Shown here: one piece after another, positions 33,286 through 42,637 of the stretch
Numbering within the stretch: the stretch's first letter is position 1
Layout: every line of letters starts with the position of its first letter
Assembly (NCBI GenBank): GCA_038064395.1
Contig: JBBTTE010000003.1
Location: 248,001 to 312,000, forward strand
DNA length: 64,000 nt
Source: JBBTTE01 sp038064395
GTDB taxonomy: Bacteria; Patescibacteriota; Saccharimonadia; Saccharimonadales; UBA4665
Direction of reading: 5' to 3'
Position numbers and translations under genes: made by a program
Notes under the pieces: generated by a model
What the model saw: only the letters and a program-made list of their open reading frames with translations
Databases searched by the model: none
Told to the model about the DNA's origin: nothing

Positions 33286-34746
33286 ATGAGTAAATACTAT
33301 GTAACGACATCGATCCCTTATGTAAACGGGGATCCGCATATTGGGTTTGCCATGGAGCTGCTCTATGCAGACGTTCTAGCTCGCCGGGCAAGGCAGCAGG
33401 GGCACGAGGTCGTCTTTAGTACTGGAACGGACGAGCATGGCGGTAAGATAGCCGAGAAGGCTGCCGAGCAGGGCATAGAACCTAAGGCTTTTGCTGATCA
33501 GATCAGCCAGCGCTTTCAAGATTTGGCAGAATTGCTTAATATCAGCAGCAACCGTTTCATCCGAACTACTGACTTAGGTCATGAGCAGCGAGCGCAATTA
33601 ATTTGGAAAAGTCTCAAAAAGGATATTTATAAGAGCAAATACGTTGGCTGGTACTGTACGGGCGATGAAGCCTTTTTCACTGAGACTGAAGTTAAGGCTA
33701 ACAATGGAATTTGCCCTAACCACAACCGACCTTATGAGCGAATTGAGGAAGAGAACTATTTCTTCAAGCTTACCAAGTACGCCCCAGCTATATTAGAAGC
33801 CATTGAGAAGAACGAATATCAGATACTGCCACCAACTCGCCGTAACGAGATATTAAGTCTTATTAAGGGCGGCCTAGAGGATATAAGCGTCTCTCGTCCT
33901 AAGGACAAAATCGGCTGGGGAATAGCTGTTCCAGACGATCCTAAACAGGTTATGTATGTCTGGTTCGAAGCTCTCATGAACTACATTACAGTTCTGGGTT
34001 ATCCTGAGCACGAAGACTTCAAGCAATATTGGCCAGCTCAGTCTCAGGTAGTTGGCAAGGATATCATTCGTTTCCACGCTGCGATTTGGCCAGCTATGTT
34101 GATGAGTCTTGGCTTGCCGCTGCCCAAGCAGCTTTATGTCCACGGCTTCATAACCGTCGAGGGTAAGAAGATGAGCAAGACGCTCGGCAATGTAATAAGC
34201 CCGGCGGATATTGTCGATAAGTATGGTGTCGATGCCTTTCGCTACTACTTCTTGCGTCACGTACCTAGCTATGAAGATGGTGACTTCAACTGGCAGCGTA
34301 TGGAGCAGGCCTACAACAGCGAACTGGCTAATGAGTTAGGTAACGCCGTCCAGCGCACCACAGCCATGATTATCAAGTATCAAGAAGGTGTGGTGGGAGT
34401 GACGCCGCCAGCCGAACACGACATTTCGCAGTACGAAGAAGCCTTGGCAACCTGTCACTTCGACCGAGCACTCGATGATGTCTGGGAGCAAGTTCGCGGG
34501 CTCAACCAATACATCGACGAAGAGAAGCCCTGGGAAATTGCCAAGAAGGGTGAAGCTGACCATTTGCGCGAGGTTCTAGCCTACCAAGTCAGTTCGTTGT
34601 TGAATATCGCTATATTACTTGAGCCATTCTTGCCCGACACATCTGCCAGGATCCAGGCTGTATTCAAAGGCGCCAAAGTCAAGCCGATTGAAGGCACACT
34701 ATTTCCTAAGCATGACGATTCGCCGAAGTCGGACGACAAACCTTAA
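33286..34746 (+). CDS. metG: Methionyl-tRNA synthetase
   Basis: 486 residues of class I MetRS. The HIGH-like motif reads HIGF in PYVNGDPHIGF, the connective domain includes GWYCTGDEAFFTETE and the KMSKT loop appears as GKKMSKTLGN. WLYVWFEAL-type tryptophan region is VMYVWFEALMNY. The zinc knuckle of many MetRS is largely lost (a lone CPNH remains). There is no C-terminal tRNA-binding dimerisation domain. TAAACT ends 7 nt before the ATG. Followed by a hypothetical gene and tatD, the latter a common neighbour of metG. Confidence 0.95.
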   Translation: MSKYYVTTSIPYVNGDPHIGFAMELLYADVLARRARQQGHEVVFSTGTDEHGGKIAEKAAEQGIEPKAFADQISQRFQDLAELLNISSNRFIRTTDLGHEQRAQLIWKSLKKDIYKSKYVGWYCTGDEAFFTETEVKANNGICPNHNRPYERIEEENYFFKLTKYAPAILEAIEKNEYQILPPTRRNEILSLIKGGLEDISVSRPKDKIGWGIAVPDDPKQVMYVWFEALMNYITVLGYPEHEDFKQYWPAQSQVVGKDIIRFHAAIWPAMLMSLGLPLPKQLYVHGFITVEGKKMSKTLGNVISPADIVDKYGVDAFRYYFLRHVPSYEDGDFNWQRMEQAYNSELANELGNAVQRTTAMIIKYQEGVVGVTPPAEHDISQYEEALATCHFDRALDDVWEQVRGLNQYIDEEKPWEIAKKGEADHLREVLAYQVSSLLNIAILLEPFLPDTSARIQAVFKGAKVKPIEGTLFPKHDDSPKSDDKP

Positions 34747-34843
34747 GTCATTACCAAGCCCACGTGCATTTAAGCGTTCTGGTTTGACTAATTAGTAAAA
34801 ATACTGCAAAATAATACTACATTAAAGGTGTTATATACCTAGA

Positions 34844-35635
34844 GTGTGCTTTATGACATCATCTGAACAAACCGAGCCACCAAATTTTGTAATTGACTCG
34901 CACGAATACGAGCTAACGGTCGCCGCTGCCAAGGATTTGGGTTTGCGTAGCACGGCCGAGTACCTAATTCGAAACCCCGAAAGTGTAGAAAGTGCCATTA
35001 TCTCGCCTATCAAGAACTATTTGGGCAAGATTGCGGGCAGAGATAAGCCTCAGCCCGAGCTGACTATTCATTTACCATTTACCGAGACCTACACAATTAA
35101 TGATCTGGTGGGTCACTTTAATAGGAGGCAACGTTACAACACGGTTGTCGATGAAGAACTATGGAAAGGCTATCACAAGGGAAGTTACAACGGCCGCTTG
35201 ATACGTCCAGTTCTAGGCATAGTTATTAACGAAACCAAGGACCCCGCAGGTAACTACAATGATATGGTCAACGGCTACGAAGAAATCGGTCTGACTGGCA
35301 TGGGCAAAACACCTGACTTACAAAGAAATCTGGCTTCCAATCATGACAGGGTTAAGATAGATTTAATAAGCGTTAGCCAATACATACTATTGCAGGCTAA
35401 GCGACGAATAGCTGGTTTGCCGCCTCTGGATGAGTTTACCGAAACTTGCTTCCCGCAACTTATGGGTTATCGTGGACAAGACGCTTTTGCACCCACTATA
35501 GGTTGGAAATATGATCGCTTGGAACTGCGCAGTATTGAAGCTAAATATGCGGGTGCCGATGTCGGAGTGCGCAAGGTTATAGATACAGGCAAACAGATAT
35601 TAGTACCAAATAGTAGACTAAAAGCATGGAATTAG
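34844..35635 (+). CDS. Hypothetical protein (263 aa)
   Basis: Soluble, no recognised motifs. A central segment FTETYTINDLVGHFNRRQRYNTVVDEELW and a Gly-rich GLTGMGKTPDLQRN stretch look enzyme-like but match no family I know. Two start options exist: GTG 34844, whose upstream TGTTATATA lies 6 nt away as in other leaderless genes here, or ATG 34853. Its end overlaps tatD by 10 nt, so the two are co-translated. Confidence 0.65.
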   Translation: MCFMTSSEQTEPPNFVIDSHEYELTVAAAKDLGLRSTAEYLIRNPESVESAIISPIKNYLGKIAGRDKPQPELTIHLPFTETYTINDLVGHFNRRQRYNTVVDEELWKGYHKGSYNGRLIRPVLGIVINETKDPAGNYNDMVNGYEEIGLTGMGKTPDLQRNLASNHDRVKIDLISVSQYILLQAKRRIAGLPPLDEFTETCFPQLMGYRGQDAFAPTIGWKYDRLELRSIEAKYAGADVGVRKVIDTGKQILVPNSRLKAWN

Positions 35636-36438
35636 TAGATACCCACTGTCATATTCAGTCGATTGGCTTGAAAAAGGGCGAGAGAGTTACGCGGGAGCTA
35701 TGGTCGGAAGCCAAGGGTCTGACACGTGATGAGGCTGTGTCTGGTGCCGCCGACGCTGGCGTAACAAGGCTTTTGTGTGTCGGCTGCGACTTAGAGGATA
35801 GCCGTCTGGCGGTTGAGTTTGTCCAAGATCAAGACAATTGTTGGGTGTCTATCGGTATCCATCCTCATGAGGCCAAACTTTATGCTGGACAGCAGGACAA
35901 GTTGGATGACTTCGCAAGCCTGGTTACAAGCAAAAAGGTCGTAGCCATAGGGGAGTGCGGCTTCGACTTTTACTATAATCATTCACCCAAAGCCGAGCAG
36001 GAAACGGTCTTGAGGTTTCAGATCGAACTGGCGCTTGAGCACGAGCTGCCAATTATATTTCATGTTCGCGAGGCGCTTGATGACTTCTGGCCAGTGTTCG
36101 ATAGCTATTCGGGGATTCGTGGTGTACTGCATAGCTTCACTGATACGGCCGAGAATGCTACCAAGGCTCTAGAAAGAGGTCTGTACATTGGCGTTAATGG
36201 CATCGCAACATTTACCAAGAATTCCGATCAGTTAGAGATTTATCGAACCATCCCGTCCGACAAATTATTGCTTGAAACCGACTCGCCTTTCCTGACGCCT
36301 ACTCCACATAGAGGCAAGATCAACCAGCCCAAAATGCTCGGCGCCGTAGCGGACTTCTTGGCTGAATTACGTGGCGAAAGTTGCCAAGAGTTGGCGGATG
36401 CAACAACTGCCAATGCCAGAAAGCTGTTCGGAATCTAG
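35626..36438 (+). CDS. tatD: TatD-family metal-dependent DNase
   Basis: 270 residues of the amidohydrolase-fold TatD/YchF-YabD family. Metal ligands are in VDTHCH at the start, IGECGFDF (Glu), a His in IIFHVREA, a His in VLHSFTD and an Asp in LLETDSPFL. It probably has 3'-5' nuclease activity in DNA repair or quality control. It overlaps the gene before it and is followed by iscS after 2 nt. Length is normal with a slightly extended N-terminal loop. Confidence 0.93.
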   Translation: MELVDTHCHIQSIGLKKGERVTRELWSEAKGLTRDEAVSGAADAGVTRLLCVGCDLEDSRLAVEFVQDQDNCWVSIGIHPHEAKLYAGQQDKLDDFASLVTSKKVVAIGECGFDFYYNHSPKAEQETVLRFQIELALEHELPIIFHVREALDDFWPVFDSYSGIRGVLHSFTDTAENATKALERGLYIGVNGIATFTKNSDQLEIYRTIPSDKLLLETDSPFLTPTPHRGKINQPKMLGAVADFLAELRGESCQELADATTANARKLFGI

Positions 36439-36440
36439 AC

Positions 36441-37580
36441 ATGCCCAAGCAAGCAACTATTTATCTGGATTATGCAGCAGCAACACCTGTTGACGATAAG
36501 GTTATGGCGGCAATGAAGCCTTTCTTCGCCCAAGATTTTTATAACCCGTCGGCGACTTACGGTGCTGCCCGCAGTGTAGCCAAGTCTCTGGCGTTAGCTC
36601 GCTCTGGTGTGGCTCATTGGCTGGGTGCGCGGCCGAGTGAGATTACCTTCACGGCTGGCGGTAGTGAGGCTAATAATTTGGTGATCCATGGACTAATGCG
36701 GCAATACCCCGAGGCCAATATTGTTGTCAGCTCTATTGAGCATGAGTCTGTTCTAGATCCAGCAGCTAACTATGATAGTCGTCAGGTTGCTGTTAAGCCT
36801 GATGGCCGACTAGATATTGATGATTTGCGCAGCAAAATAGACGACAAAACTGTTCTAATAAGCATTATGTACGCCAACAACGAAGTCGGCACAATTCAGC
36901 CAATTCGTGAGATCGCCAAGCTCGTCTCTGAGATTAAGCAAGGCCGTGGAACCAAGGGGCTACCACTGTATTTACATACTGATGCATGCCAGGCAGCCAA
37001 CTATCTTGATCTTCACGTTGCACGGCTAGGAGTCGACATGATGAGCGTCAATGGTGGTAAGATTTATGGGCCTAAGCAGTCCGGATTCTTGTACGTCAAG
37101 GCTGGCATCAAGTTGCTACCTCTCATTGAAGGTGGCGGCCAAGAGCGTGGACTGCGTGCTGGTACTGAGAATGTGGCTGCAGCAGTTGGTCTCGCCACGG
37201 CGCTAGACTTGGTTCAGACCGACAGACATCACGAGATCGATAGACTTAAGAAGTTGCAGCAAGAATTCTTGTCAGCAGTCGAAGGTTTGCCAGAGACAAC
37301 TATCAACGGTTCACAGAAGTACCGCTTACCCAACAATATTCATGTAACTTTTGGTGGTCAGGATAACGAAAGATTACTGATCCAGCTAGACGAAGCGGGC
37401 ATAATGGCCGCCGCCGGTTCAGCTTGTAGTGCCAGTAGCCAAGAACCATCTCATGTTCTGGGGGCACTCGGCCTCAGTAAATCCGCCGCTCAGGCAAGTT
37501 TGCGCTTCACTATGGGACGAGGCACAACTCAGCCCATGATTGGACGCACGTCGCAGGTGTTAAACGGCCTTTTGCACTAA
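36441..37580 (+). CDS. iscS: Cysteine desulfurase (IscS/NifS family)
   Basis: 379 residues, PLP-dependent; takes sulfur from cysteine. Visible are IYLDYAAATPVD at the N-terminus, TAGGSEANNL, the PLP-phosphate region, the Lys in GGKIYGPK and the active-site Cys in AAGSACSASSQEPSHV. Start ATG 36441 lies 2 nt after tatD; the longer open frame upstream is inside tatD. No IscU scaffold gene is nearby, but mnmA (43163) is, so a main role in tRNA 2-thiouridine formation is plausible. Confidence 0.93.
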   Translation: MPKQATIYLDYAAATPVDDKVMAAMKPFFAQDFYNPSATYGAARSVAKSLALARSGVAHWLGARPSEITFTAGGSEANNLVIHGLMRQYPEANIVVSSIEHESVLDPAANYDSRQVAVKPDGRLDIDDLRSKIDDKTVLISIMYANNEVGTIQPIREIAKLVSEIKQGRGTKGLPLYLHTDACQAANYLDLHVARLGVDMMSVNGGKIYGPKQSGFLYVKAGIKLLPLIEGGGQERGLRAGTENVAAAVGLATALDLVQTDRHHEIDRLKKLQQEFLSAVEGLPETTINGSQKYRLPNNIHVTFGGQDNERLLIQLDEAGIMAAAGSACSASSQEPSHVLGALGLSKSAAQASLRFTMGRGTTQPMIGRTSQVLNGLLH

Positions 37581-37683
37581 GGGTTTTTAAGGTATACTTA
37601 CTCCTGAAGCTTTAGCGCTTTCACCCTAGAGGTGTCGCCACTTCGGTGGATTGCTAATTTATAACTATGGTGGGTCAACAAAA
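37572..37683 (+). promoter_or_regulatory. Promoter and hairpin leader of the ATP synthase operon
   Basis: TTGCAC (37572-37577), 15 bp, TATACT (37593-37598). The leader then has tandem hairpins: CACC-CTAGA-GGTG (37622-37634) and CCAC-TTCG-GTGG (37638-37649), the second a stable UUCG tetraloop. About 30 nt remain before the atpF ATG with only a weak ribosome site (GGTGGG). Confidence 0.5.
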
Positions 37684-38310
37684 ATGACAATTTGGTGGTT
37701 ATGTCTCATCCTGGCAGCCTTAGGCAGTGCTGGACTGGCCTTTATTTGGCTGGCTGTTAGAATTGGCAACGCTACTGGTGGTAAGCCCTCCAAGAACCCC
37801 ATTGATGACATAGAAGCTGCAGCTGACGAAGATATTGAGCACGTCTTCAACAATGAGTTCCGAGAAGAGTTACGTAACCGTGGACGATTGCACTTCGAGA
37901 AGATAATCGGCGAGAACGCCATGTTTCTTCAGCAAGACTTGAGGTTGACGACTTCCCAGCTTAATGAATACATGAAGACCGAGATCACCAAGAAGCTAGA
38001 AGAAGAATTCAAGAAGTACGAAGAATCAATCACAGACGCCAAGACGCTAGCAATTGAGGCTATCGAGAAGACTAACGTGGCGATTGATGAGCAGCGAAGA
38101 ATACTCAGCGAAGAGCTTCAAAAGGATGTTATTACCGAGAAACAGCACCTCTTGCAGCACTTCGAAGCCAATATGGCCGAGATTGTTAACCACTACGTCT
38201 TAGCTGCTATTGGTGACCAGATTGATCTAAACGACCAGTTGGAATATATACTTGGAGCTTTGGAGACCAACAAGGCTGCAATTATCGAGGACATTCAGAG
38301 TGGCGCCTAG
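37684..38310 (+). CDS. atpF: ATP synthase Fo subunit b-like protein
   Basis: 208 residues: one N-terminal membrane helix (WWLCLILAALGSAGLAFIWLAV) then a long charged coiled coil (about residues 50-170), as in subunit b, the peripheral stalk. It is the first gene of a cluster in the order b-delta-alpha-gamma-beta-epsilon. The open frame starts at 37651, but ATG 37684 gives a correct topology. Sequence similarity to textbook b subunits is weak, so identity rests on shape and position. No a or c subunit gene precedes it. Confidence 0.8.
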   Translation: MTIWWLCLILAALGSAGLAFIWLAVRIGNATGGKPSKNPIDDIEAAADEDIEHVFNNEFREELRNRGRLHFEKIIGENAMFLQQDLRLTTSQLNEYMKTEITKKLEEEFKKYEESITDAKTLAIEAIEKTNVAIDEQRRILSEELQKDVITEKQHLLQHFEANMAEIVNHYVLAAIGDQIDLNDQLEYILGALETNKAAIIEDIQSGA

Positions 38311-38848
38311 GGACAACCAGCCTAAGTCCATCTTCTTGCCAACTCAAGTTGTCGGGCCAGTTGATGTTGCCCGTTTGTTGCGCGAGCTCGAAGCAATCGA
38401 CGATGCTTTGCTGCAACTCAGTCTACGATCTGGCGGAGAAGCTGTGAAGGTGCCCAAGACCACGCTGATGATGGATAAGACCATCGAACAGAACAAGCTC
38501 AACTTACTACAGGCAGCTGACCGTATGGCTTTACTCAATCTGCTAAGTGCAGCCAAAGAGCGAGCACCGAGGCTGCATATCAGTTTCAGCGCTGACCCAT
38601 CACCAATCTTTGTAGATAAGCTGGTAGGTTGGTTGCGCAAAGAAATTCACCCGTTCTTGCTGCTTAGCGTCGGACTGCAGCCGACCATCGGTGCAGGCTG
38701 CATGGTACGCAGCATTAATCATCGGTTTGACCTGTCGCTGCGCCAAGACTTTGCCAATAAGCGTGATCTTCTGCTGCAACAGCTTATGGCTCAACCGACA
38801 CAGTCCCAGATTCAGCCTCAGCCCCAGGTTCAAGGAGTTAAGGCATGA
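38300..38848 (+). CDS. atpH: ATP synthase delta subunit-like protein
   Basis: 182 residues between b and alpha. The C-terminal part VGLQPTIGAGCMVRSINHRFDLSL matches the delta/OSCP end, usually a Gly-Gly-hydrophobic-Arg-Asp pattern, while the N-terminal part is divergent and ends in a Gln/Pro tail. The GTG start at 38300 overlaps atpF by 11 nt. In the enzyme it would join the peripheral stalk to F1. The longer frame to 38252 has no better start. Assignment by position and a short C-terminal match. Confidence 0.72.
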   Translation: MAPRDNQPKSIFLPTQVVGPVDVARLLRELEAIDDALLQLSLRSGGEAVKVPKTTLMMDKTIEQNKLNLLQAADRMALLNLLSAAKERAPRLHISFSADPSPIFVDKLVGWLRKEIHPFLLLSVGLQPTIGAGCMVRSINHRFDLSLRQDFANKRDLLLQQLMAQPTQSQIQPQPQVQGVKA

Positions 38849-40473
38849 GTTCGGGTAACAATCACTTCGATAGTCTTGTAGACGCTGGTAATCCAATCGG
38901 CGAAGTTATCGCCGTAGAGAAGTTCCTGATCAAGCTCCGTGGCTTGCAGCCTTGTGCCGTGCACGCTCTGATAATGTTCGATAATGGCGCCAAGGGTTTT
39001 GTACACCAAGTACATACTGATCATGTAGTGGTTCTATATCTTGGCTCAGACAACATTAGAATTGGTGCGATTGCAGTTGTTCAGCACCAAGAACTGGTCT
39101 GTAAGGTCGGCAAGAATTACATTGGACGAGTTGTTTCGGTTACTGGTGATCCGCTGGACGGCAAAGGACCAATCGCTGCCGAGGCTAGCTGGCCAGTCTT
39201 CAACACAGCGCCATCTCTCTACGAGCGAAAGCTAGTCGAAGATCAGGTGGAGAGCGGAGTCACAGCCATTGATTCGCTGTTCCCAATTGTGCGCGGTCAG
39301 CGTATGGCACTACTAGGTGACAGTAAGTCAGGCAAGAGTACTTTAGCTACCCAGCTAACAATCAATCAAAAGAATACTGACCAAGTTGTAGTCTATTGCC
39401 TGATCGCTAAGCGACGTAGTGATATCGATACGCTGCTTACTAGGTTGCAAGAAAACGGCGGCATGGAAAAAGCTATAGTCGTTGTGTCTACGATGTTTGA
39501 ATCGTTGATCATGAGCTATATAGCGCCTTATGTAGCTTGCTCTATGGCTGAATATCTCTGGCAGAAGTGTGATCAAGACACAATTATCATCTATGATGAC
39601 CTAACTTCTCATGCTCACGCGTATCGCGAAGTAGCTCTTATGTCAGGCGTTAGCCCTGGACGTGACTCATATCCCGGAGACATGTTCTACGCTCACTCAA
39701 GTTTGCTCGAACGGGCCGGCCGTCTTGATAGTAACGGTCGTTGTCTCACTAGTGTGCCAGTAGTTCATGCTGCTAACGGCGACATCACTGCCTATCTACC
39801 AACTAACATCATGTCGATAACAGACGGTCAATGGATTCTAGACATGGATATCTTCCGTAGTGGTATTCGACCAGCCGTAAGTATGGGTCTAAGCGTGACC
39901 CGTGCCGGTGGTGTTGGTCACAATAAGCGTCAGAAGGATCTAGCTGCTAAGACACTTAAGATTCTTGCAGACTATCGCCAAGCAGAAGAGTTCTCTCACT
40001 TCGGTTCGGAACTGGCAATTGAAGCCAGGCGAGCCCTAGCTATTGGTAAGAACATCTTCGAGATCCTAACTCAAGGCCCCTCCGACACATACTCCCTAGT
40101 GGCTCAACAGTTGATGTTTGACCTAGTTCTCAACATGGCCGATGGCGAAGAGCTGGATCTTAGCAATCTCAAGCTCAACGTTTCTGAGTTTGCCGCCAAG
40201 ATTACCAAGGATGAAGAGTTTGATGCTATTCGCGACCAGTTGAAAGTTAAGTGCATAGTCGAAATCAAGGGTGTATCTGAAGCTGAGTCCAAAGACAAAA
40301 AGGAAGGTGAAGCACCCGCCGCTGATAAGGACTCCAAGGCGCCTGCCAAGGAAGATGACAAAGCCAAAAAGGACGATAAAAAAGACAAAAAAGATGACAA
40401 GGAACAACCAAAGGACAAGGAAGATGCCAAGGACAAGAAGGAAGAGAAAGTTCCAGCCGAGGCTAAGTCATGA
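38845..40473 (+). CDS. atpA: ATP synthase F1 subunit alpha, divergent, with charged tail
   Basis: 542 residues. The P-loop is GDSKSGKST (158-166) where alpha subunits nearly always read GDRQTGKT. Other alpha features hold: IIIYDDLTSHAHAYRE, PGRDSYPGDMFYAHSSLLERAGRL, SITDGQ and LSVTRAGG with the Arg finger. After the normal end there is a run of about 75 residues very rich in Lys, Asp and Glu, absent from ordinary alpha subunits. Start ATG overlaps atpH by 4 nt; the stop overlaps atpG. Likely functional but highly diverged. Confidence 0.92.
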   Translation: MSSGNNHFDSLVDAGNPIGEVIAVEKFLIKLRGLQPCAVHALIMFDNGAKGFVHQVHTDHVVVLYLGSDNIRIGAIAVVQHQELVCKVGKNYIGRVVSVTGDPLDGKGPIAAEASWPVFNTAPSLYERKLVEDQVESGVTAIDSLFPIVRGQRMALLGDSKSGKSTLATQLTINQKNTDQVVVYCLIAKRRSDIDTLLTRLQENGGMEKAIVVVSTMFESLIMSYIAPYVACSMAEYLWQKCDQDTIIIYDDLTSHAHAYREVALMSGVSPGRDSYPGDMFYAHSSLLERAGRLDSNGRCLTSVPVVHAANGDITAYLPTNIMSITDGQWILDMDIFRSGIRPAVSMGLSVTRAGGVGHNKRQKDLAAKTLKILADYRQAEEFSHFGSELAIEARRALAIGKNIFEILTQGPSDTYSLVAQQLMFDLVLNMADGEELDLSNLKLNVSEFAAKITKDEEFDAIRDQLKVKCIVEIKGVSEAESKDKKEGEAPAADKDSKAPAKEDDKAKKDDKKDKKDDKEQPKDKEDAKDKKEEKVPAEAKS

Positions 40474-41333
40474 AGCGACCAAGTGAAATAGCTAAGGAAG
40501 AAGCCTCAATGGCTGTTCTGACCGAGCTGACCAGTGCGTTCGAAGGTGTGGCTGGAATGCGCATTGCCGAGGTCAAGAACAAAGTGCTGCAGTCCACCAA
40601 GTTCTTCAACCAGCTTTGGGATATTTATTCTCAAGTCCATGTTGAGGGGGACTTTGGCTTCAGTCGTGGCAAGGACGACAAAGATGTTATCGACAAGGAA
40701 CTGTATATTATTATCACTGCCGAAGGTGGCTTCAGCGGCGATATTGACCTTAAGCTGGTTGAAATGATGCTTCAAGCCTACGATAAGAATAAGAACGAAA
40801 TCATTGTCATCGGCCACCACGGTGCCATGCAGTTATCTCAACGAGGAATCGAATATAAGAAGTATTTCAAACTGCCTACTAAGGATCAGAACATCAACGT
40901 CACGCCAATCATTAAGGAAGTTATCCAGTACCGTTCGACCAAGCTGTTCTATCAAGAGTACGTATCGCTATTAATCCAAGATGTTAAGCGTATAGAGCTA
41001 TCAGCGGCCGTCAAAGAACGTGGTGAAGCTAGCGAAGCAGCCGATGACGACATTAACGAAGCGAACTATATCTTCGAGCCAAACGCTTTCACGGTGGCTG
41101 ACCACTTGGAGCGCTCGATGATGCAGATTTCTATCAGTCAATTGATTCTAGAGTCTAAGCTTGCGCAGTATGCTTCTCGTTTCCGTGCTATGAGCCAATC
41201 GCATCAGCGAGCTGGCGAGACCAAAGGCGAACTGCACCTGGCCTACAACCGCGCCAGGCGCAACGTCAAAGACGAACGGCTCAAGGAGATTATTAATGGC
41301 CTCAAGAAGGCTCAAGGCGGGGTAAAAGCGTAA
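40470..41333 (+). CDS. atpG: ATP synthase F1 subunit gamma
   Basis: 287 residues forming the central rotor shaft. The N- and C-terminal helices are recognisable: an N-terminal coiled stretch and the C-terminal FRAMSQSHQRAGETKGELHLAYNRARR, equivalent to the MxAMKNAxDNA...LxLxYNRARQ motif. The middle domain has TAEGGFSGDIDLKLVE. It overlaps alpha by 4 nt and shares one base with the beta start. A longer acidic insertion (GEASEAADDDINEANY) precedes the C-terminal helix. Confidence 0.9.
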   Translation: MKRPSEIAKEEASMAVLTELTSAFEGVAGMRIAEVKNKVLQSTKFFNQLWDIYSQVHVEGDFGFSRGKDDKDVIDKELYIIITAEGGFSGDIDLKLVEMMLQAYDKNKNEIIVIGHHGAMQLSQRGIEYKKYFKLPTKDQNINVTPIIKEVIQYRSTKLFYQEYVSLLIQDVKRIELSAAVKERGEASEAADDDINEANYIFEPNAFTVADHLERSMMQISISQLILESKLAQYASRFRAMSQSHQRAGETKGELHLAYNRARRNVKDERLKEIINGLKKAQGGVKA

Positions 41334-42637
41334 TGGCTGGCGTTATAACCACTGTCAAAGACATTATTATCAGGGCTCAGTTCGATGATGATCCACCAAA
41401 TCTTAATGAACTAATTGAAGTTGAGAATAACTATGGCACACAACTGCTAGTTGATCACTTCGAGCCAGGCGGAATTGCGTACTGTCTTAACGTTAGAGCC
41501 GATCAGAGGATCACCAAGGGCATGCGTGTTAAGCGTACGGGCAAGGGCATTGAAATACCTGTTGGCGACGAGACGATCGGAAGAGTTCTAAATGCCCTAG
41601 GCGATCCGGTAGATAATGGTGGTCCACTTGACCCCGCAGTTGTTCCACGCAAGGACATCAACACTTTGCCGGGTCGAACAACTGACTTCACGGTTGCTAA
41701 GCCTGAGATTCTAGAGACCGGAATTAAAGTTATCGACTTCTTCACACCATTCGTTAAGGGTCGTAAGATTGGTATTATCGGTGGTGCCGGTGTTGGTAAA
41801 ACCGTACTTACCATGGAATTGATTAACAACATTGCCCAAAGTGGCAGTGGATTGTCGTTCTTCGCAGGTATTGGTGAGCGTATTCGTGAGGGCCACGAAC
41901 TTTATCAGACTTTGAAGGAAAACGACCTTCTCAAGAATACCTGCATGTACTTCGGGCAGATGAATGAAAACCCTGTTCAACGTGCCCTTGTAGGTATTTC
42001 CGCTACTGCAGCAGCTGAGTATTTCCGTGACGAGCAGCACAAGAATATCCTGTTCTTCGCTGACAACATGTTCCGTTTCGTGCAAGCTCGTAACGAGCTA
42101 GCTACCATCATGGACCAAGTGCCAAACGAAGGTGGTTATGAGCCGACCATTTTCTCTGATGTTAAGATTCTTCAAGACCGTTTGAGTTCTAACGAGAACG
42201 GTTCAATTACCTCGGTGCAAACGATTTATGTCCCAGCCGATGACGTCAGTGACCCTGCCGTGCAGTTCATTCAACACGAAATGGACTCCATCATAGTCCT
42301 CTCACGTAAAGTTGCCGAGCAGGGCATTCGTCCAGCCGTTGACCTCAACATGACTACCTCCTCGCTATTGACTCCAGAGATTGTTGGCGAACGTCACTAT
42401 GCACTGAGCGTCCAAGTTCAGGCATTGCTGCAGAAGTACGAGTCACTACGCGGTATCATTGCGATTATTGGTGAGAACGAGCTTAGCCCTGTTGACCGTT
42501 CGGACTACGCCAAGGCCAAGAAGCTGATCGCTAACTTCACCCAGAACATGAACGTTATGACCAAGCACAATGGCATCGAAGGCGACTTCTTTACTCGAGA
42601 GGACACGCTCAAGAGTATCGAAGAAATCATTATATGA
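41333..42637 (+). CDS. atpD: ATP synthase F1 subunit beta
   Basis: 434 residues, the catalytic subunit, about 30 shorter than usual. Walker A GGAGVGKT has K156; catalytic Glu lies in GIGERIREG; Walker B is ILFFADNMFRF. The DELSEED lever reads ENELSPVD. Normal order between gamma and epsilon. Compared with most beta subunits the N-terminal barrel and C-terminal helical domain are short. Confidence 0.95.
   Translation: MAGVITTVKDIIIRAQFDDDPPNLNELIEVENNYGTQLLVDHFEPGGIAYCLNVRADQRITKGMRVKRTGKGIEIPVGDETIGRVLNALGDPVDNGGPLDPAVVPRKDINTLPGRTTDFTVAKPEILETGIKVIDFFTPFVKGRKIGIIGGAGVGKTVLTMELINNIAQSGSGLSFFAGIGERIREGHELYQTLKENDLLKNTCMYFGQMNENPVQRALVGISATAAAEYFRDEQHKNILFFADNMFRFVQARNELATIMDQVPNEGGYEPTIFSDVKILQDRLSSNENGSITSVQTIYVPADDVSDPAVQFIQHEMDSIIVLSRKVAEQGIRPAVDLNMTTSSLLTPEIVGERHYALSVQVQALLQKYESLRGIIAIIGENELSPVDRSDYAKAKKLIANFTQNMNVMTKHNGIEGDFFTREDTLKSIEEIII

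Noticed and set aside
40104..40436. Ser/Leu-rich minus-strand frame opposite the atpA tail
   Set aside because: Antisense shadow of the Lys/Asp-rich codons; no promoter or SD.
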